Assembly: GCA_964536015.1 (NCBI GenBank)
Contig: CAZHVS010000002.1
Location: 124,001 to 188,000, forward strand
Source: CAZHVS01 sp964536015
Lineage (GTDB): Bacteria > Bacteroidota > Ignavibacteria > Ignavibacteriales > Ignavibacteriaceae
Direction of reading: 5' to 3'
DNA: 64,000 bases
In this document: positions 44,610 through 53,709 of the stretch, in pieces
Numbering within the stretch: the stretch's first letter is position 1
How the letters are laid out: every line of letters begins with the position of its first letter
Program-made: the position numbers and the translations under genes
Notes under the pieces: model-generated
The model's database searches: none
What the model saw: only the letters and a program-made list of their open reading frames with translations
Told to the model about the DNA's origin: nothing

Positions 44610-46763
44610 ATGAAAAAAATTTACGTTCTTCTAATTTTATTAACTTCATTTCTTTTTACTACAGAAGCAATGAATTTTTCAGGGACTTATTATGTAGGCC
44701 CTGCTGGTTCAAAACCTGGCGGTGGTGATCCTGATTTTCTTTCTATAAAAGCATGTTGCGATTCAATATCAAATGGTACAATTTCTGGTAACTGTATTTT
44801 TTATATTACCGGTGATTTAACTGAAACAACAAGTTTAGCTCTTGCGGTAAATCCCGGAACTTATACAATTACTTTTAAACCATGGACAGGACTTAACCCA
44901 ACAATCACAATAATATATGCAACAGACGCCAATTCTGGTCCAAGTGGTGCGTGGGTGATTGGAATAAAAGGTAATAACAATATTGCCTGGGCTGATTTAA
45001 CACCAACCCGAAATATTATTTTTGATGGCTCTAATATTACCGGTGGAACAACAAAAAATTTAACAATTACAAATGCTACAAATTCTCATAGAAACTCTAT
45101 CCCTCTTTTATTTGTAGGTGATGTTGCTAATTGTACTGTAAAAAACTGTAATGTTTATTATAAAGCTCAAGGAGTCAGCACTGCTGGTAATTTATTTTTA
45201 GCTCCAATAATGGTTAGATCGCATTTACTCTCAGGAGTTAGCTATATTCCTACGAATTTAACTTTTGAAAACAACAATCTTAGTTCAAACTTTCCGGGAG
45301 TGGCTCAAAACCTTCAGGGATTTGGAACGTATGCAAGTACATTACCTGTAGATTACCCAAGTGGACTTATAATTAAAAATAATGTTATTGAAGGAAGACG
45401 AAGAGCTTTGGGCTTGTACAGATGTGGCAGTGCTTCTGTTTTTGGAAATGTAATAAAGACAACTGAAGATATTGCAAACGATTTAACCTGTGAAGCAATC
45501 TATGCGATTGATATAGACACAGGTTCAACACTTAATATTTATAGTAATTTTATTCAAAGTGTAGTTGCAAGAGATTCTGTAGCGGCAACAAATGGCATTG
45601 CAGGTATAAGCATTGAATCGTTTGGAACATATAACATTTACAATAATTTCATTTATGGATTTGGTTTAAATATTTTAGGAACCGATCCTTCCGCTTATAT
45701 TTATGGAATTAAAGTTTCCTCATCAGTAGCAACTGCAAATATTTATTTTAACTCAATTCTAATGGACAGTTTAAACTACTCATTAGGAACTGGTTTCCTG
45801 AATTATAGAGGAATCTATGTTTCAGATGGAAACAATACAGTTAAAAATAATATTGTTTATTCTGGTTCAGTTAATTTTGCCTCATATTGCATCTATCGTG
45901 CTGGTACAGCGGGTACTTTAGTTTCTGATTATAATGATTTTTGGGCTCCAGGCGATAGTGCTTTTGTTGGTTATTTTAATGCAACACCAACTCAAAACCT
46001 ATCCGATTGGAAGACAGCATCTTCTCAGGATATGAATTCTATCAGTGCAAATCCTGGGTTCAATTCAAATGTGAATTTACATTTAGCAAACAACAACGTC
46101 CCAGTGATGGGAAAAGGAATTACTATTGCTGGAATTACAAAAGATATAGATGACCAGAATAGAGACACACCTCCTGAAATAGGTGCAGATGAAATTCCAG
46201 GTGTTATTCCTGTTGAGTTGATTTCATTCACTGCTGCAGTATCTGGTAATCAGGTTTTGTTAAACTGGTCAACGGGAACTGAGACAAATAATAAAGGCTT
46301 TGGAATTCAGAAAAATGTAAATAATAACTGGATTGAAATTGGTTTTGTTAATGGCAAAGGCACTTCAACAGAGCTACAGAAATATTCCTTTGTTGATAAC
46401 TCATTACAAAGTGGTAAAATGCAGTATAGAATTAAACAAATTGATTTTGATGGTTCTTATTCATATTCAAATGTTGTTGAAGTTGAGGTTGCAATCCCAT
46501 CTGAATTTGTTTTATATCAGAATTATCCTAATCCATTCAACCCTTCAACAGTAATAAAATATTCTATTCCAGTTGAAGGCTTAGTTAAACTGGAAGTATT
46601 TAATATAAATGGTGAATTGGTTAAAACTCTTGTAAATGAATCGCAGGTAGCTGGTGCTCACCAGGTTATATTTGATGCTTCAGGATTAGCAAGTGGTGTT
46701 TATACATATAAATTAACATCAGGCAATAATGTTAAAATAAACAAGATGAATTTCATCAAATAA
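44610..46763 (+). CDS. T9SS secreted parallel beta-helix protein
   Basis: A 717-residue precursor with signal peptide (MKKIYVLLILLTSFLFTTEA) and an Asn-rich, glycine-rich body with right-handed beta-helix-like repeats (NIIFDGSNITGG, CTVKNCNVYY, NIYNNFIYGF, NTVKNNIVYSG). It then has the LNWSTGTETNNKGFG beta domain also found in the gene at 32746, and a T9SS sorting domain (YQNYPNPFNPSTVIKY, ending INKMNFIK). Such proteins are exported across the outer membrane and often act as adhesins or glycan-binding proteins; the ligand is unknown. ATG at 44595 would add five residues; the ATG at 44610 has AAAGG at 44598-44602 before it and gives the cleaner signal peptide. Confidence 0.87.
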   Translation: MKKIYVLLILLTSFLFTTEAMNFSGTYYVGPAGSKPGGGDPDFLSIKACCDSISNGTISGNCIFYITGDLTETTSLALAVNPGTYTITFKPWTGLNPTITIIYATDANSGPSGAWVIGIKGNNNIAWADLTPTRNIIFDGSNITGGTTKNLTITNATNSHRNSIPLLFVGDVANCTVKNCNVYYKAQGVSTAGNLFLAPIMVRSHLLSGVSYIPTNLTFENNNLSSNFPGVAQNLQGFGTYASTLPVDYPSGLIIKNNVIEGRRRALGLYRCGSASVFGNVIKTTEDIANDLTCEAIYAIDIDTGSTLNIYSNFIQSVVARDSVAATNGIAGISIESFGTYNIYNNFIYGFGLNILGTDPSAYIYGIKVSSSVATANIYFNSILMDSLNYSLGTGFLNYRGIYVSDGNNTVKNNIVYSGSVNFASYCIYRAGTAGTLVSDYNDFWAPGDSAFVGYFNATPTQNLSDWKTASSQDMNSISANPGFNSNVNLHLANNNVPVMGKGITIAGITKDIDDQNRDTPPEIGADEIPGVIPVELISFTAAVSGNQVLLNWSTGTETNNKGFGIQKNVNNNWIEIGFVNGKGTSTELQKYSFVDNSLQSGKMQYRIKQIDFDGSYSYSNVVEVEVAIPSEFVLYQNYPNPFNPSTVIKYSIPVEGLVKLEVFNINGELVKTLVNESQVAGAHQVIFDASGLASGVYTYKLTSGNNVKINKMNFIK

Positions 46764-46781
46764 ATTTTCAGTAATTTATTC

Positions 46782-46815
46782 AAAATGCCATTCCTCTCCA
46801 GAATGGCATTTTTAT
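46782..46815 (+). terminator. Intrinsic terminator after T9SS beta-helix gene
   Basis: An 11-bp perfect stem (46783-46793 with 46801-46811), 7-nt loop and T-rich tail lie 20 bp after the stop at 46763. Confidence 0.88.
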
Positions 46816-46903
46816 TTTAAACTACCTCTAAACTATTTATAAAATCATTCGATAATATTAGTGGGAAAGTGGATGTTTCCTGTTTTGTTAATAAATATCA
46901 TGG

Positions 46904-48280
46904 ATGATGAAGAAAATAAAAACATACCTCTTAATATTGATTAGTTTTATAATCTCCTCTGAGATTGATGCTAATTCTTCCTTTAATGGTGATCCTCTTG
47001 AATATTTTAACCAGGGAATTATTTACAAAAATTCTGGTAATTATACTCAGGCTATAAATAATTTTACTCTTGCCATCAGACTTGAACCCGATTTCAATAA
47101 AGCATATTTCAACAGAGGGATTGCATATTATTATTTAAAAAATTATAATAAAGCTTTATTCGATTTTACTAGTGCAATTACTATTAACCCGCTGGATGCG
47201 TTATCATATTTTAACAGAGCTTTGGTTTATGAAGAATTAAATAAACCGGAAAATGCGATAGGTGATTACACAAAAGTTATTCATCTTACACCAAATTATG
47301 CAAATGCATATTTTCATCGTGCTTTAATTTATTTTAATAAAAAAGAGTTAGCACTTTCTCTATCAGATCTTAAGACTTATTTAAGATTAAATCCTTTTGA
47401 TGATGAAGCTTATTGTTTGAAAGCTTCGATTCATTTAGCTTATAATGAAACTGAAAAAGCTTTTATTGATTACTCGAATGCAATTAAAGTAAATCCACAA
47501 AATTATATTGCATTGTATTCAAGAGGTAGAATGTTTTTTGAAGAAAAAAAATATTCCGATGCAATATACGATTATACCCGAGCCATTTTAATTAATCCAA
47601 ATAATCCAAAAGCAAATTTTGAAAGAGGAGTAGCTTATAAAGAATTAAAAAAATATAGCCTTGCTATATTTGATTTTGCTCAGGCAATTGAAAAAAATTA
47701 TTTAGTAGATGAATCTGTGTTTAACAGGGGATATTGTTATTACCATTTGAATAATTTTTTATTTGCTACAATGGACTTTGATAAAGTACTTGAAGCGAAT
47801 CCAACTAACAAATCAGCACTTTATTTAAAAGGTAATTCATTGCTCAGCTTAGCAAAATACGAAGAGGCAATTATCACCTTGAACAATCTTTTAACAATAG
47901 ATTCTTCGCAGTTCGATGTTTATCTCCTGCGAGGAATAGCAGAAAAAGAGTCGGGAGATAAAATTAAAGCGATGATAGATTTTACTAAAGCTATTATTTT
48001 CAATCCTGAATGTAAAACTGCATATTTTGAAAGAGGAAATCTGCTTGTAGAAAAAAATCTATTTGATTCAAGTCTGACAGATTATTCCAAAGCTATTGAA
48101 CTTGGTTTAAATACTCCACTCGCTTTTTATAACCGCGGAATTGCTTATAAAAATGCAGGAATGTTCGAAAATGCAATTGTTGACTTTGAACAAGCTAAAA
48201 TACTTGGACATTTAGAAGCATCAAAAATGATCGATTTAATTAGTAAAAAACTAATTAAAACTACCTCATTAAATCTATAA
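46904..48280 (+). CDS. Tetratricopeptide-repeat protein
   Basis: A 458-residue protein with an N-terminal signal or membrane segment (about 6-22) followed by about twelve TPR units of 34 residues with the pattern AYFNRGIAYYxLKNYxxAxxDF. TPRs mediate protein-protein contacts. There is no catalytic domain. The secretion signal places it in the periplasm or on the outer membrane. Two adjacent ATG codons (46904 and 46907) are possible starts and differ by one residue. It is followed after 23 bp by a possible small membrane protein. Confidence 0.88.
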   Translation: MMKKIKTYLLILISFIISSEIDANSSFNGDPLEYFNQGIIYKNSGNYTQAINNFTLAIRLEPDFNKAYFNRGIAYYYLKNYNKALFDFTSAITINPLDALSYFNRALVYEELNKPENAIGDYTKVIHLTPNYANAYFHRALIYFNKKELALSLSDLKTYLRLNPFDDEAYCLKASIHLAYNETEKAFIDYSNAIKVNPQNYIALYSRGRMFFEEKKYSDAIYDYTRAILINPNNPKANFERGVAYKELKKYSLAIFDFAQAIEKNYLVDESVFNRGYCYYHLNNFLFATMDFDKVLEANPTNKSALYLKGNSLLSLAKYEEAIITLNNLLTIDSSQFDVYLLRGIAEKESGDKIKAMIDFTKAIIFNPECKTAYFERGNLLVEKNLFDSSLTDYSKAIELGLNTPLAFYNRGIAYKNAGMFENAIVDFEQAKILGHLEASKMIDLISKKLIKTTSLNL

Positions 48281-48303
48281 ATAACTATCAAATGGAAAAC
48301 TGA

Positions 48304-48474
48304 ATGAGAATTCTTATTAATCTTCTTGGCTATGATATTAAAGTATTTCTTAATCTTTCTATGGAAAAGTTAAATGAGTTGAAATCAAATCTAAAATTAT
48401 TACTCATTATACCCAGTCTTTTAGTTATTCTTCTTCAGATAAAAATTAAAGAATTATCTGAAAAGATATTTTAA
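48304..48474 (+). CDS. Possible 56-residue small membrane protein
   Basis: A short frame with ATG at 48304 and TAA at 48472-48474. It encodes one clear hydrophobic stretch (LKLLLIIPSLLVILL) between lysine-rich ends, with GGAAAA about 8 bases before the start. It is on the same strand as the TPR gene and close behind it. Short hydrophobic frames are common by chance in AT-rich DNA, so it is listed as tentative. Confidence 0.3.
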   Translation: MRILINLLGYDIKVFLNLSMEKLNELKSNLKLLLIIPSLLVILLQIKIKELSEKIF

Positions 48475-48556
48475 CAAAATATTAAAAAATTCCATCTTAA
48501 CACTTAACTTTGTATAACAAAATTTTACAAATATTTACAATATCTCAGGAGTCAAT

Positions 48557-50089
48557 ATGGAATTTTTAAAACAATTAGGAATTGGTGAAAAAAATTTTGG
48601 TTCATCAACTGGTTTAGAATGGAATAAAACAACATCAGAAGGTGAAATTAAAGTTCATAGTCCTATCAATGGTGAATTAATCGCATCCGTTTACCAATGT
48701 TCAGAAGAAGATTATAAAAATGTTATTTCAAAAGCAAATGAAGCATTTAAAACCTGGAGAAAAGTTCCTGCACCAAAACGAGGAGAAATTGTTCGTCAGA
48801 TTGGCGAACGTTTAAGAAAATTCAAACAACCGCTTGGCACTCTTGTTACTTATGAAATGGGGAAATCTTTGCAGGAAGGGCTTGGCGAAGTACAGGAAAT
48901 GATTGATATATGCGATTTTGCTGTTGGACTTTCCCGCCAGTTATATGGTTTTACAATGCATAGCGAGCGGCCTTCTCACCGTATGTATGATCAATATCAT
49001 CCGCTTGGAATTGTTGCTTGTATTTCTGCTTTTAACTTTCCGGTTGCTGTGTGGAGCTGGAATGCAATGATTGCTGCAGTATGTGGTGATGTTACTTTAT
49101 GGAAACCTTCTTCCAAGACTCCTTTAACTGCAATTGCTACTCAAAAAATTATTGCTGAAGTATTAAAAGAAAATAATCTTCCTGAAGGAATTTTTTCTCT
49201 TGTAATAGGAAAAGGTTCTACAGTGGGAGAAAGATTGCTGAATGATAAAAATATTCCTTTAGTTTCCGTTACAGGTTCAACTGCTGTTGGAAGACACGCG
49301 AATGAAGTCGTTGCAAAACGTTTTGGCAGAATGATACTTGAACTTGGTGGAAATAATGCAATTATAATTACTCCTGAAGCTGATTTAAAATTAGCAATTC
49401 CGGCTGTCGTGTTTGGAGCTGTTGGAACTGCTGGACAAAGATGTACTTCAACAAGGCGATTAATTATTCATGAATCTATTTATGATAAAGTAAAAGATTC
49501 TATTGTAAAAGCCTATGCAACAGTTAAAATTGGAAATCCACTTGATGAAAAGAATCATATGGGTCCACTTATCGATAAAAACGCAGTTAGTATGTTTACT
49601 GAAGCCTTGAAATTAGTTAAAGAAGAAGGTGGAAATGTGATCTATGGTGGGGAAGTGTTAACTGGAGAAGAATATAAATCAGGATGCTATGTAAAACCTG
49701 CGATTGTTGAAGCTAAAAATGAATTCAAAATAGTTCAGGAAGAGACTTTTGCACCAATCCTTTATCTTATTAAATATTCCGGCAATGTCGAGAGTGCAAT
49801 CGCAATTCATAATGATGTTCCGCAAGGATTATCATCAGCAATATTTACCAAAAACCTTAAAGAAGCTGAAGCATTTTTATCTTGCTCCGGTTCAGATTGT
49901 GGGATTGCAAATGTAAATATTGGGACTAGTGGAGCAGAAATTGGCGGAGCATTTGGCGGTGAAAAAGAAACTGGTGGTGGAAGAGAGAGCGGTTCTGATG
50001 CTTGGAAAGCTTATATGAGAAGACAAACAAATACTATTAATTACAGTGATAATCTTCCTCTTGCTCAGGGAATTAAATTTGATATTTAG
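48557..50089 (+). CDS. ALDH7-type aldehyde dehydrogenase (alpha-aminoadipic semialdehyde dehydrogenase-like)
   Basis: A 510-residue NAD(P)-dependent dehydrogenase of the ALDH7/antiquitin type. Motifs: PLGIVACISAFNFPVAVWSW (about 153-172), WKPSSKTPLT, VTGSTAVGR, the catalytic ELGGNNA Glu near 268 and GTAGQRCTSTRRL with the catalytic Cys near 302, and FGGEKETGGGRESGSDAWK near 470-488, which is typical of ALDH7. The family oxidises alpha-aminoadipic semialdehyde in lysine breakdown. A TAACTTTG box at 48505-48512 could be its -7 promoter element. CAGGAG lies just before the ATG. Confidence 0.92.
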   Translation: MEFLKQLGIGEKNFGSSTGLEWNKTTSEGEIKVHSPINGELIASVYQCSEEDYKNVISKANEAFKTWRKVPAPKRGEIVRQIGERLRKFKQPLGTLVTYEMGKSLQEGLGEVQEMIDICDFAVGLSRQLYGFTMHSERPSHRMYDQYHPLGIVACISAFNFPVAVWSWNAMIAAVCGDVTLWKPSSKTPLTAIATQKIIAEVLKENNLPEGIFSLVIGKGSTVGERLLNDKNIPLVSVTGSTAVGRHANEVVAKRFGRMILELGGNNAIIITPEADLKLAIPAVVFGAVGTAGQRCTSTRRLIIHESIYDKVKDSIVKAYATVKIGNPLDEKNHMGPLIDKNAVSMFTEALKLVKEEGGNVIYGGEVLTGEEYKSGCYVKPAIVEAKNEFKIVQEETFAPILYLIKYSGNVESAIAIHNDVPQGLSSAIFTKNLKEAEAFLSCSGSDCGIANVNIGTSGAEIGGAFGGEKETGGGRESGSDAWKAYMRRQTNTINYSDNLPLAQGIKFDI

Positions 50090-50108
50090 ATTAAGCTAAT
50101 TTATTCTC

Positions 50109-50142
50109 AACAGCCATCGGAGTTCTCGATGGCTGTTTTTTA
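50109..50142 (+). terminator. Intrinsic terminator after ALDH7 gene
   Basis: An 11-bp stem (50109-50119 with 50127-50137), 7-nt loop and six-T tail lie 20 bp after the stop. The stem contains the AGCCATCG core. Confidence 0.9.
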
Positions 50143-50221
50143 TTTGTATTAATAAATATAAATAAAAATTGTAATTTGTTATTTATAAAGAAGATATGGG
50201 GTTTTTATAATTAAAACTATT

Positions 50222-51256
50222 TCATTCTGATATTTTATATAGTCCATCTTTGAGTATAAAAATTTTACCTTCATTGTTTCCTGCTATTGATGATATATTA
50301 GACAATTTCCCTGCACCTTTTTCTTCAATCCAAATATCTGTAGTATCGACTTCCTTCCAGTTTCTTGCTCCTGGATATGAATAAAACCACTTTATTCCTT
50401 TTTCATCAGTTTTAAAGACATATCCTTCTTCACTTGAAGCTAAACAATTTTTTCCTCCAATTGATCCAAATGAATGGATCGAATAGAACTTGTGCAAGTT
50501 ATCTTTCCATATCTCATCAGTATCTGAACAAGAAAAAACTCCTGTTCCAGTTTCTAAATATTCATCCGAATTCCAAGTAGATATAAAAACTGAGTTGTTT
50601 GTCGCAAACAAACCGCCAATATATGAATGGTAATCTTTCCTATGCGTAACAATATCATTTATTAAAGTTGTCCATTTCTTTCCACCATCTTTTGAAATAT
50701 ATACATCTTTTGTATCTGCAGCAACAATTTTGTTATCCGACGAAGACAAGTACCTTATTTTCTTATTTTTAAGTGTTGCAGGTTTCCAATTAAAACCATC
50801 GTTAGTTGATTGATATACACCACTTTTTGTCGCAATAAATATTGTCCCTTGCTTAGTAATTATTGAGGAAGAATAAAACTTCTCGGGAAGATTTTTAAGA
50901 GGGATAATTTTATTTTGTGAAAGAGATAAAAGGAAATGTTCATAATTTATTTGATCTTTTGTTTCAATAGTACACTCAATTAACACACGTCCATTTCCAG
51001 CAGATATTAAGTTAATATCTTTATCGGCTAAATACTGAGAAAAATTTGTCCAGGACTCTCCATCGTCTGAAGATAAAAAAATTCCATTTTTATAAGTCCC
51101 GCAAAATATTCGATTTTGTTCATCTATAACAACCTGATTGATAAATATCTTATCCGCTAATTTGACTTCCTTCCACGAAATAGTTTGTGAAATTAAATTA
51201 AATTGTAATAAACATAAGGTGAATATGGGGAATAAAAGGGTTTTTATTGTAACCAT
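50222..51256 (-). CDS. Secreted YCF48/BNR-repeat protein
   Basis: A 344-residue protein with signal peptide (about 1-24) and four or more repeats of the GxxxSxDxGxxW type (GIFLSSDDGESWTNFSQ, GVYQSTNDGFNWKPA, DVYISKDGGKKWTTL), typical of sialidase/YCF48-like beta-propellers. No sialidase FRIP motif or catalytic Asp is evident, so an enzyme activity is not supported, and there is no T9SS sorting domain. GGAG lies 8 bp before the ATG. It follows the RsbW-like gene by 16 bp. Confidence 0.8.
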   Translation of the reverse strand: MVTIKTLLFPIFTLCLLQFNLISQTISWKEVKLADKIFINQVVIDEQNRIFCGTYKNGIFLSSDDGESWTNFSQYLADKDINLISAGNGRVLIECTIETKDQINYEHFLLSLSQNKIIPLKNLPEKFYSSSIITKQGTIFIATKSGVYQSTNDGFNWKPATLKNKKIRYLSSSDNKIVAADTKDVYISKDGGKKWTTLINDIVTHRKDYHSYIGGLFATNNSVFISTWNSDEYLETGTGVFSCSDTDEIWKDNLHKFYSIHSFGSIGGKNCLASSEEGYVFKTDEKGIKWFYSYPGARNWKEVDTTDIWIEEKGAGKLSNISSIAGNNEGKIFILKDGLYKISE

Positions 51257-51272
51257 AATATACTCCTTAAAT

Positions 51273-51683
51273 TTATAATTTCAGAATTAGAATTGCCTCT
51301 GTACCGCTGGGTAATATGTTATATTTAAGTTCATCAAGGAATGTTCTCATTAAATAAAGTCCTCTACCAGAATCTTTAAGTATATTTTCAGGTTCTGTTG
51401 GATCAGGTATTTTTGTGGGATCGAATCCTTTACCTTCATCTTTAACTTTGAAAGTCAAAGTCTTTTCATCAATTATTGCTTCAATAAATACTTTTTTTGT
51501 TATATCTTTTTTATTTGCATGAATGATAGCATTGGTAACTGCTTCTGTAATTGAGATAAGTAAACCGGACATTTTATCTTCACTTACTCTGGCTTCAACA
51601 GCAATAAAATTAACGAACTCTTCAATCGTTATTAAATTGTTTGGGTCACTTTCAATTTCAATATTATAGTGTTTAGCTTCCAT
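51273..51683 (-). CDS. RsbW/SpoIIAB-like anti-sigma factor kinase (HATPase_c_2)
   Basis: A 136-residue GHKL ATPase. The N box is ITEAVTNAIIHANK near 45-58, the G1 box is KDEGKGFDPTKIPD near 96-109, and the G2 region is DSGRGLYLMRTFLDEL near 114-129. This is the RsbW-type family of anti-sigma serine kinases, which phosphorylate an anti-anti-sigma (STAS) protein. No STAS or sigma gene is adjacent; the partners must lie elsewhere. It starts 50 bp after the beta-barrel gene. Confidence 0.88.
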   Translation of the reverse strand: MEAKHYNIEIESDPNNLITIEEFVNFIAVEARVSEDKMSGLLISITEAVTNAIIHANKKDITKKVFIEAIIDEKTLTFKVKDEGKGFDPTKIPDPTEPENILKDSGRGLYLMRTFLDELKYNILPSGTEAILILKL

Positions 51684-51733
51684 ACAATTAAAAATTTTAT
51701 AATTAAAATAATAAAAAAATCTTTCTAATCAAC

Positions 51734-53641
51734 TCAGAAAATCCAATTTAAATCAAAATTAATATTAATATTTTCATTTTTATTGTTGTTGTTATGAAGA
51801 TTAATAAATTCATACCACGATGAAAAATTTATGCTGGCGTTTTCACTAAGATTGTAATTTATTTCTGTTGTTGGTCCTATACTTGAGTAAAATGATTCGA
51901 GTATTTTTTCTGCTTGCTTGTAAGAAAAAGTTTTTAGCGAGAAATATCTTATCCCCAGTCCGCATATAAATTTATTCCATGTATAAAATATTGTTGGAAT
52001 TAATAATGATTCTTCTAAAAACCTTGTGGGTCTTAATGAAAAATTATTCCACTTTAACTCTCCCTGTTCAGATAGCTTAAGATATCCAAAAACTTTTAGA
52101 CTAATATCCGAAGTAAAATTTATTTGTGTCGAATCAACATACGAAAACTGCCTGAAAGAATAGCTTTTATAATTCGGGTTTATGTCTTCAAAATCATATA
52201 CTGTATAATTGGCTGAAACTTCGAAAGAATTGAATGAAGAAACAATTGAGCTCGTATAAAATCCTCCACTGGAAAGTTTTAATACTCTGTTTGTATAATT
52301 GTTAGAGCTTCTTTTTGCTGATATATAAACAAGTTTGCTAAGGTTTCCTTCAGTATTTATAAACGCACTAAAGAATGGCGAAATAATACGAGTGTATCTT
52401 AACCTAAAAATTGAAAGTAATTCATCACGGTCGTCATAATTCTTTTCATTAGGAGTATCATACTTTAACTTAAAATGAAGAAGACTTACATTAAATATAT
52501 CTTTTTTGCTAAGCTTAAAATCTGTAAAAGCTGTTATATAAATCTTTCCGGATATATTATTCTTCTGACTTTCAATTTCTTCCCGTGTTGTATAAAATAT
52601 CTTGTTCACTCCTTCAAGATAAATTGTTGTATATCTTTCATCTTTTTCTGAGTATGCAGCTTTTAATTCACTTGAAAACGATTCTGATTTATATTTTAAT
52701 GATGACTCAAACTCAAACCGCAGCTCTTTTATTTTTGTGTCGAATATTGATGAAGATGCGATGTTCAATGATTTATACTTCGTGTTTCTTAATACATTTC
52801 TCCAGAACACAGAACCTACAACATTCAGAGAGAAATAATCCAAAAAGTTTAAGTATGTAAAATCATTCGTTAAGTAATAATACGTTTCTGTTCTGCTTTG
52901 AATATTATTTGTAATTCCAAAATCGCCGGCTGTTGTTGAATCTGCCTTAAAATAAAAATCCCTTCTCAACTGATTAAACCCAACTGTTACTTCATTCTTT
53001 ATGTTATTATCAAATTCTTCATTAAGTGAAAAACGTATATTCCTTAAATAGTTTTTCCTTGGAGAGATATCTTCATTATAAAGTCGTAATGATGAATTTA
53101 TTTCAAAGTCAGCAAGTTTTTGTTTGTCTATCATTCCTTCCAATCCGTAAATATAACCGTAATCACTTATTCCAATTTGCCGGTTATTTGTATAACCAAA
53201 CCACGGTGCTAAATATGCATTGTAATCGTAATTATATTTAGAGAATAACAAAAGACTTGAGTTCGATGCAGAGTTTATCTCAATCTTCCTTGAATCGGAT
53301 AAAATATTATTTTTTGCTGTAATTCCTGCTTCTATCTTTGGTGTTATTTTATATCCGCTTGATAAGTTAAAATAATGTTCATCTCGGATGTTTTTATCGT
53401 TCGATTTTATTATTGTCGAGTTAAAATTCTCCCCAATACTATAATAAAATTTCTCGTATGAATCACTATACTTAAACGCTGTTACAAGATTATAAATATT
53501 TAACTGCTTATAAAATTTTGTGTTTAATATTCCTCCCAGATTCTCATTTAAATTAAACGATAATGTGTCTCCACCTGTATATGAAAACAGGTTAATCTGT
53601 AATAACAATAATATGTACAATAACTTTTTAATTATTTTCAA
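51734..53641 (-). CDS. Predicted large outer-membrane beta-barrel protein
   Basis: A 635-residue protein with signal peptide (MKIIKKLLYILLLLQINLFS) and a long series of alternating strands rich in Tyr, Asn, Ser and Phe, ending INFDLNWIF, a C-terminal barrel strand with terminal Phe. No plug, TonB box or known family motif is seen. The start is TTG; it is the only codon that gives a full signal peptide. Base composition is as AT-rich as the neighbours. Function unknown. Confidence 0.72.
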   Translation of the reverse strand: MKIIKKLLYILLLLQINLFSYTGGDTLSFNLNENLGGILNTKFYKQLNIYNLVTAFKYSDSYEKFYYSIGENFNSTIIKSNDKNIRDEHYFNLSSGYKITPKIEAGITAKNNILSDSRKIEINSASNSSLLLFSKYNYDYNAYLAPWFGYTNNRQIGISDYGYIYGLEGMIDKQKLADFEINSSLRLYNEDISPRKNYLRNIRFSLNEEFDNNIKNEVTVGFNQLRRDFYFKADSTTAGDFGITNNIQSRTETYYYLTNDFTYLNFLDYFSLNVVGSVFWRNVLRNTKYKSLNIASSSIFDTKIKELRFEFESSLKYKSESFSSELKAAYSEKDERYTTIYLEGVNKIFYTTREEIESQKNNISGKIYITAFTDFKLSKKDIFNVSLLHFKLKYDTPNEKNYDDRDELLSIFRLRYTRIISPFFSAFINTEGNLSKLVYISAKRSSNNYTNRVLKLSSGGFYTSSIVSSFNSFEVSANYTVYDFEDINPNYKSYSFRQFSYVDSTQINFTSDISLKVFGYLKLSEQGELKWNNFSLRPTRFLEESLLIPTIFYTWNKFICGLGIRYFSLKTFSYKQAEKILESFYSSIGPTTEINYNLSENASINFSSWYEFINLHNNNNKNENININFDLNWIF

Positions 53642-53709
53642 AGTTATTCTTTGCTTTAAAATTTATGACAATCCTTTTTATAAATACTTTTTTACAAACA
53701 CAAAACATT

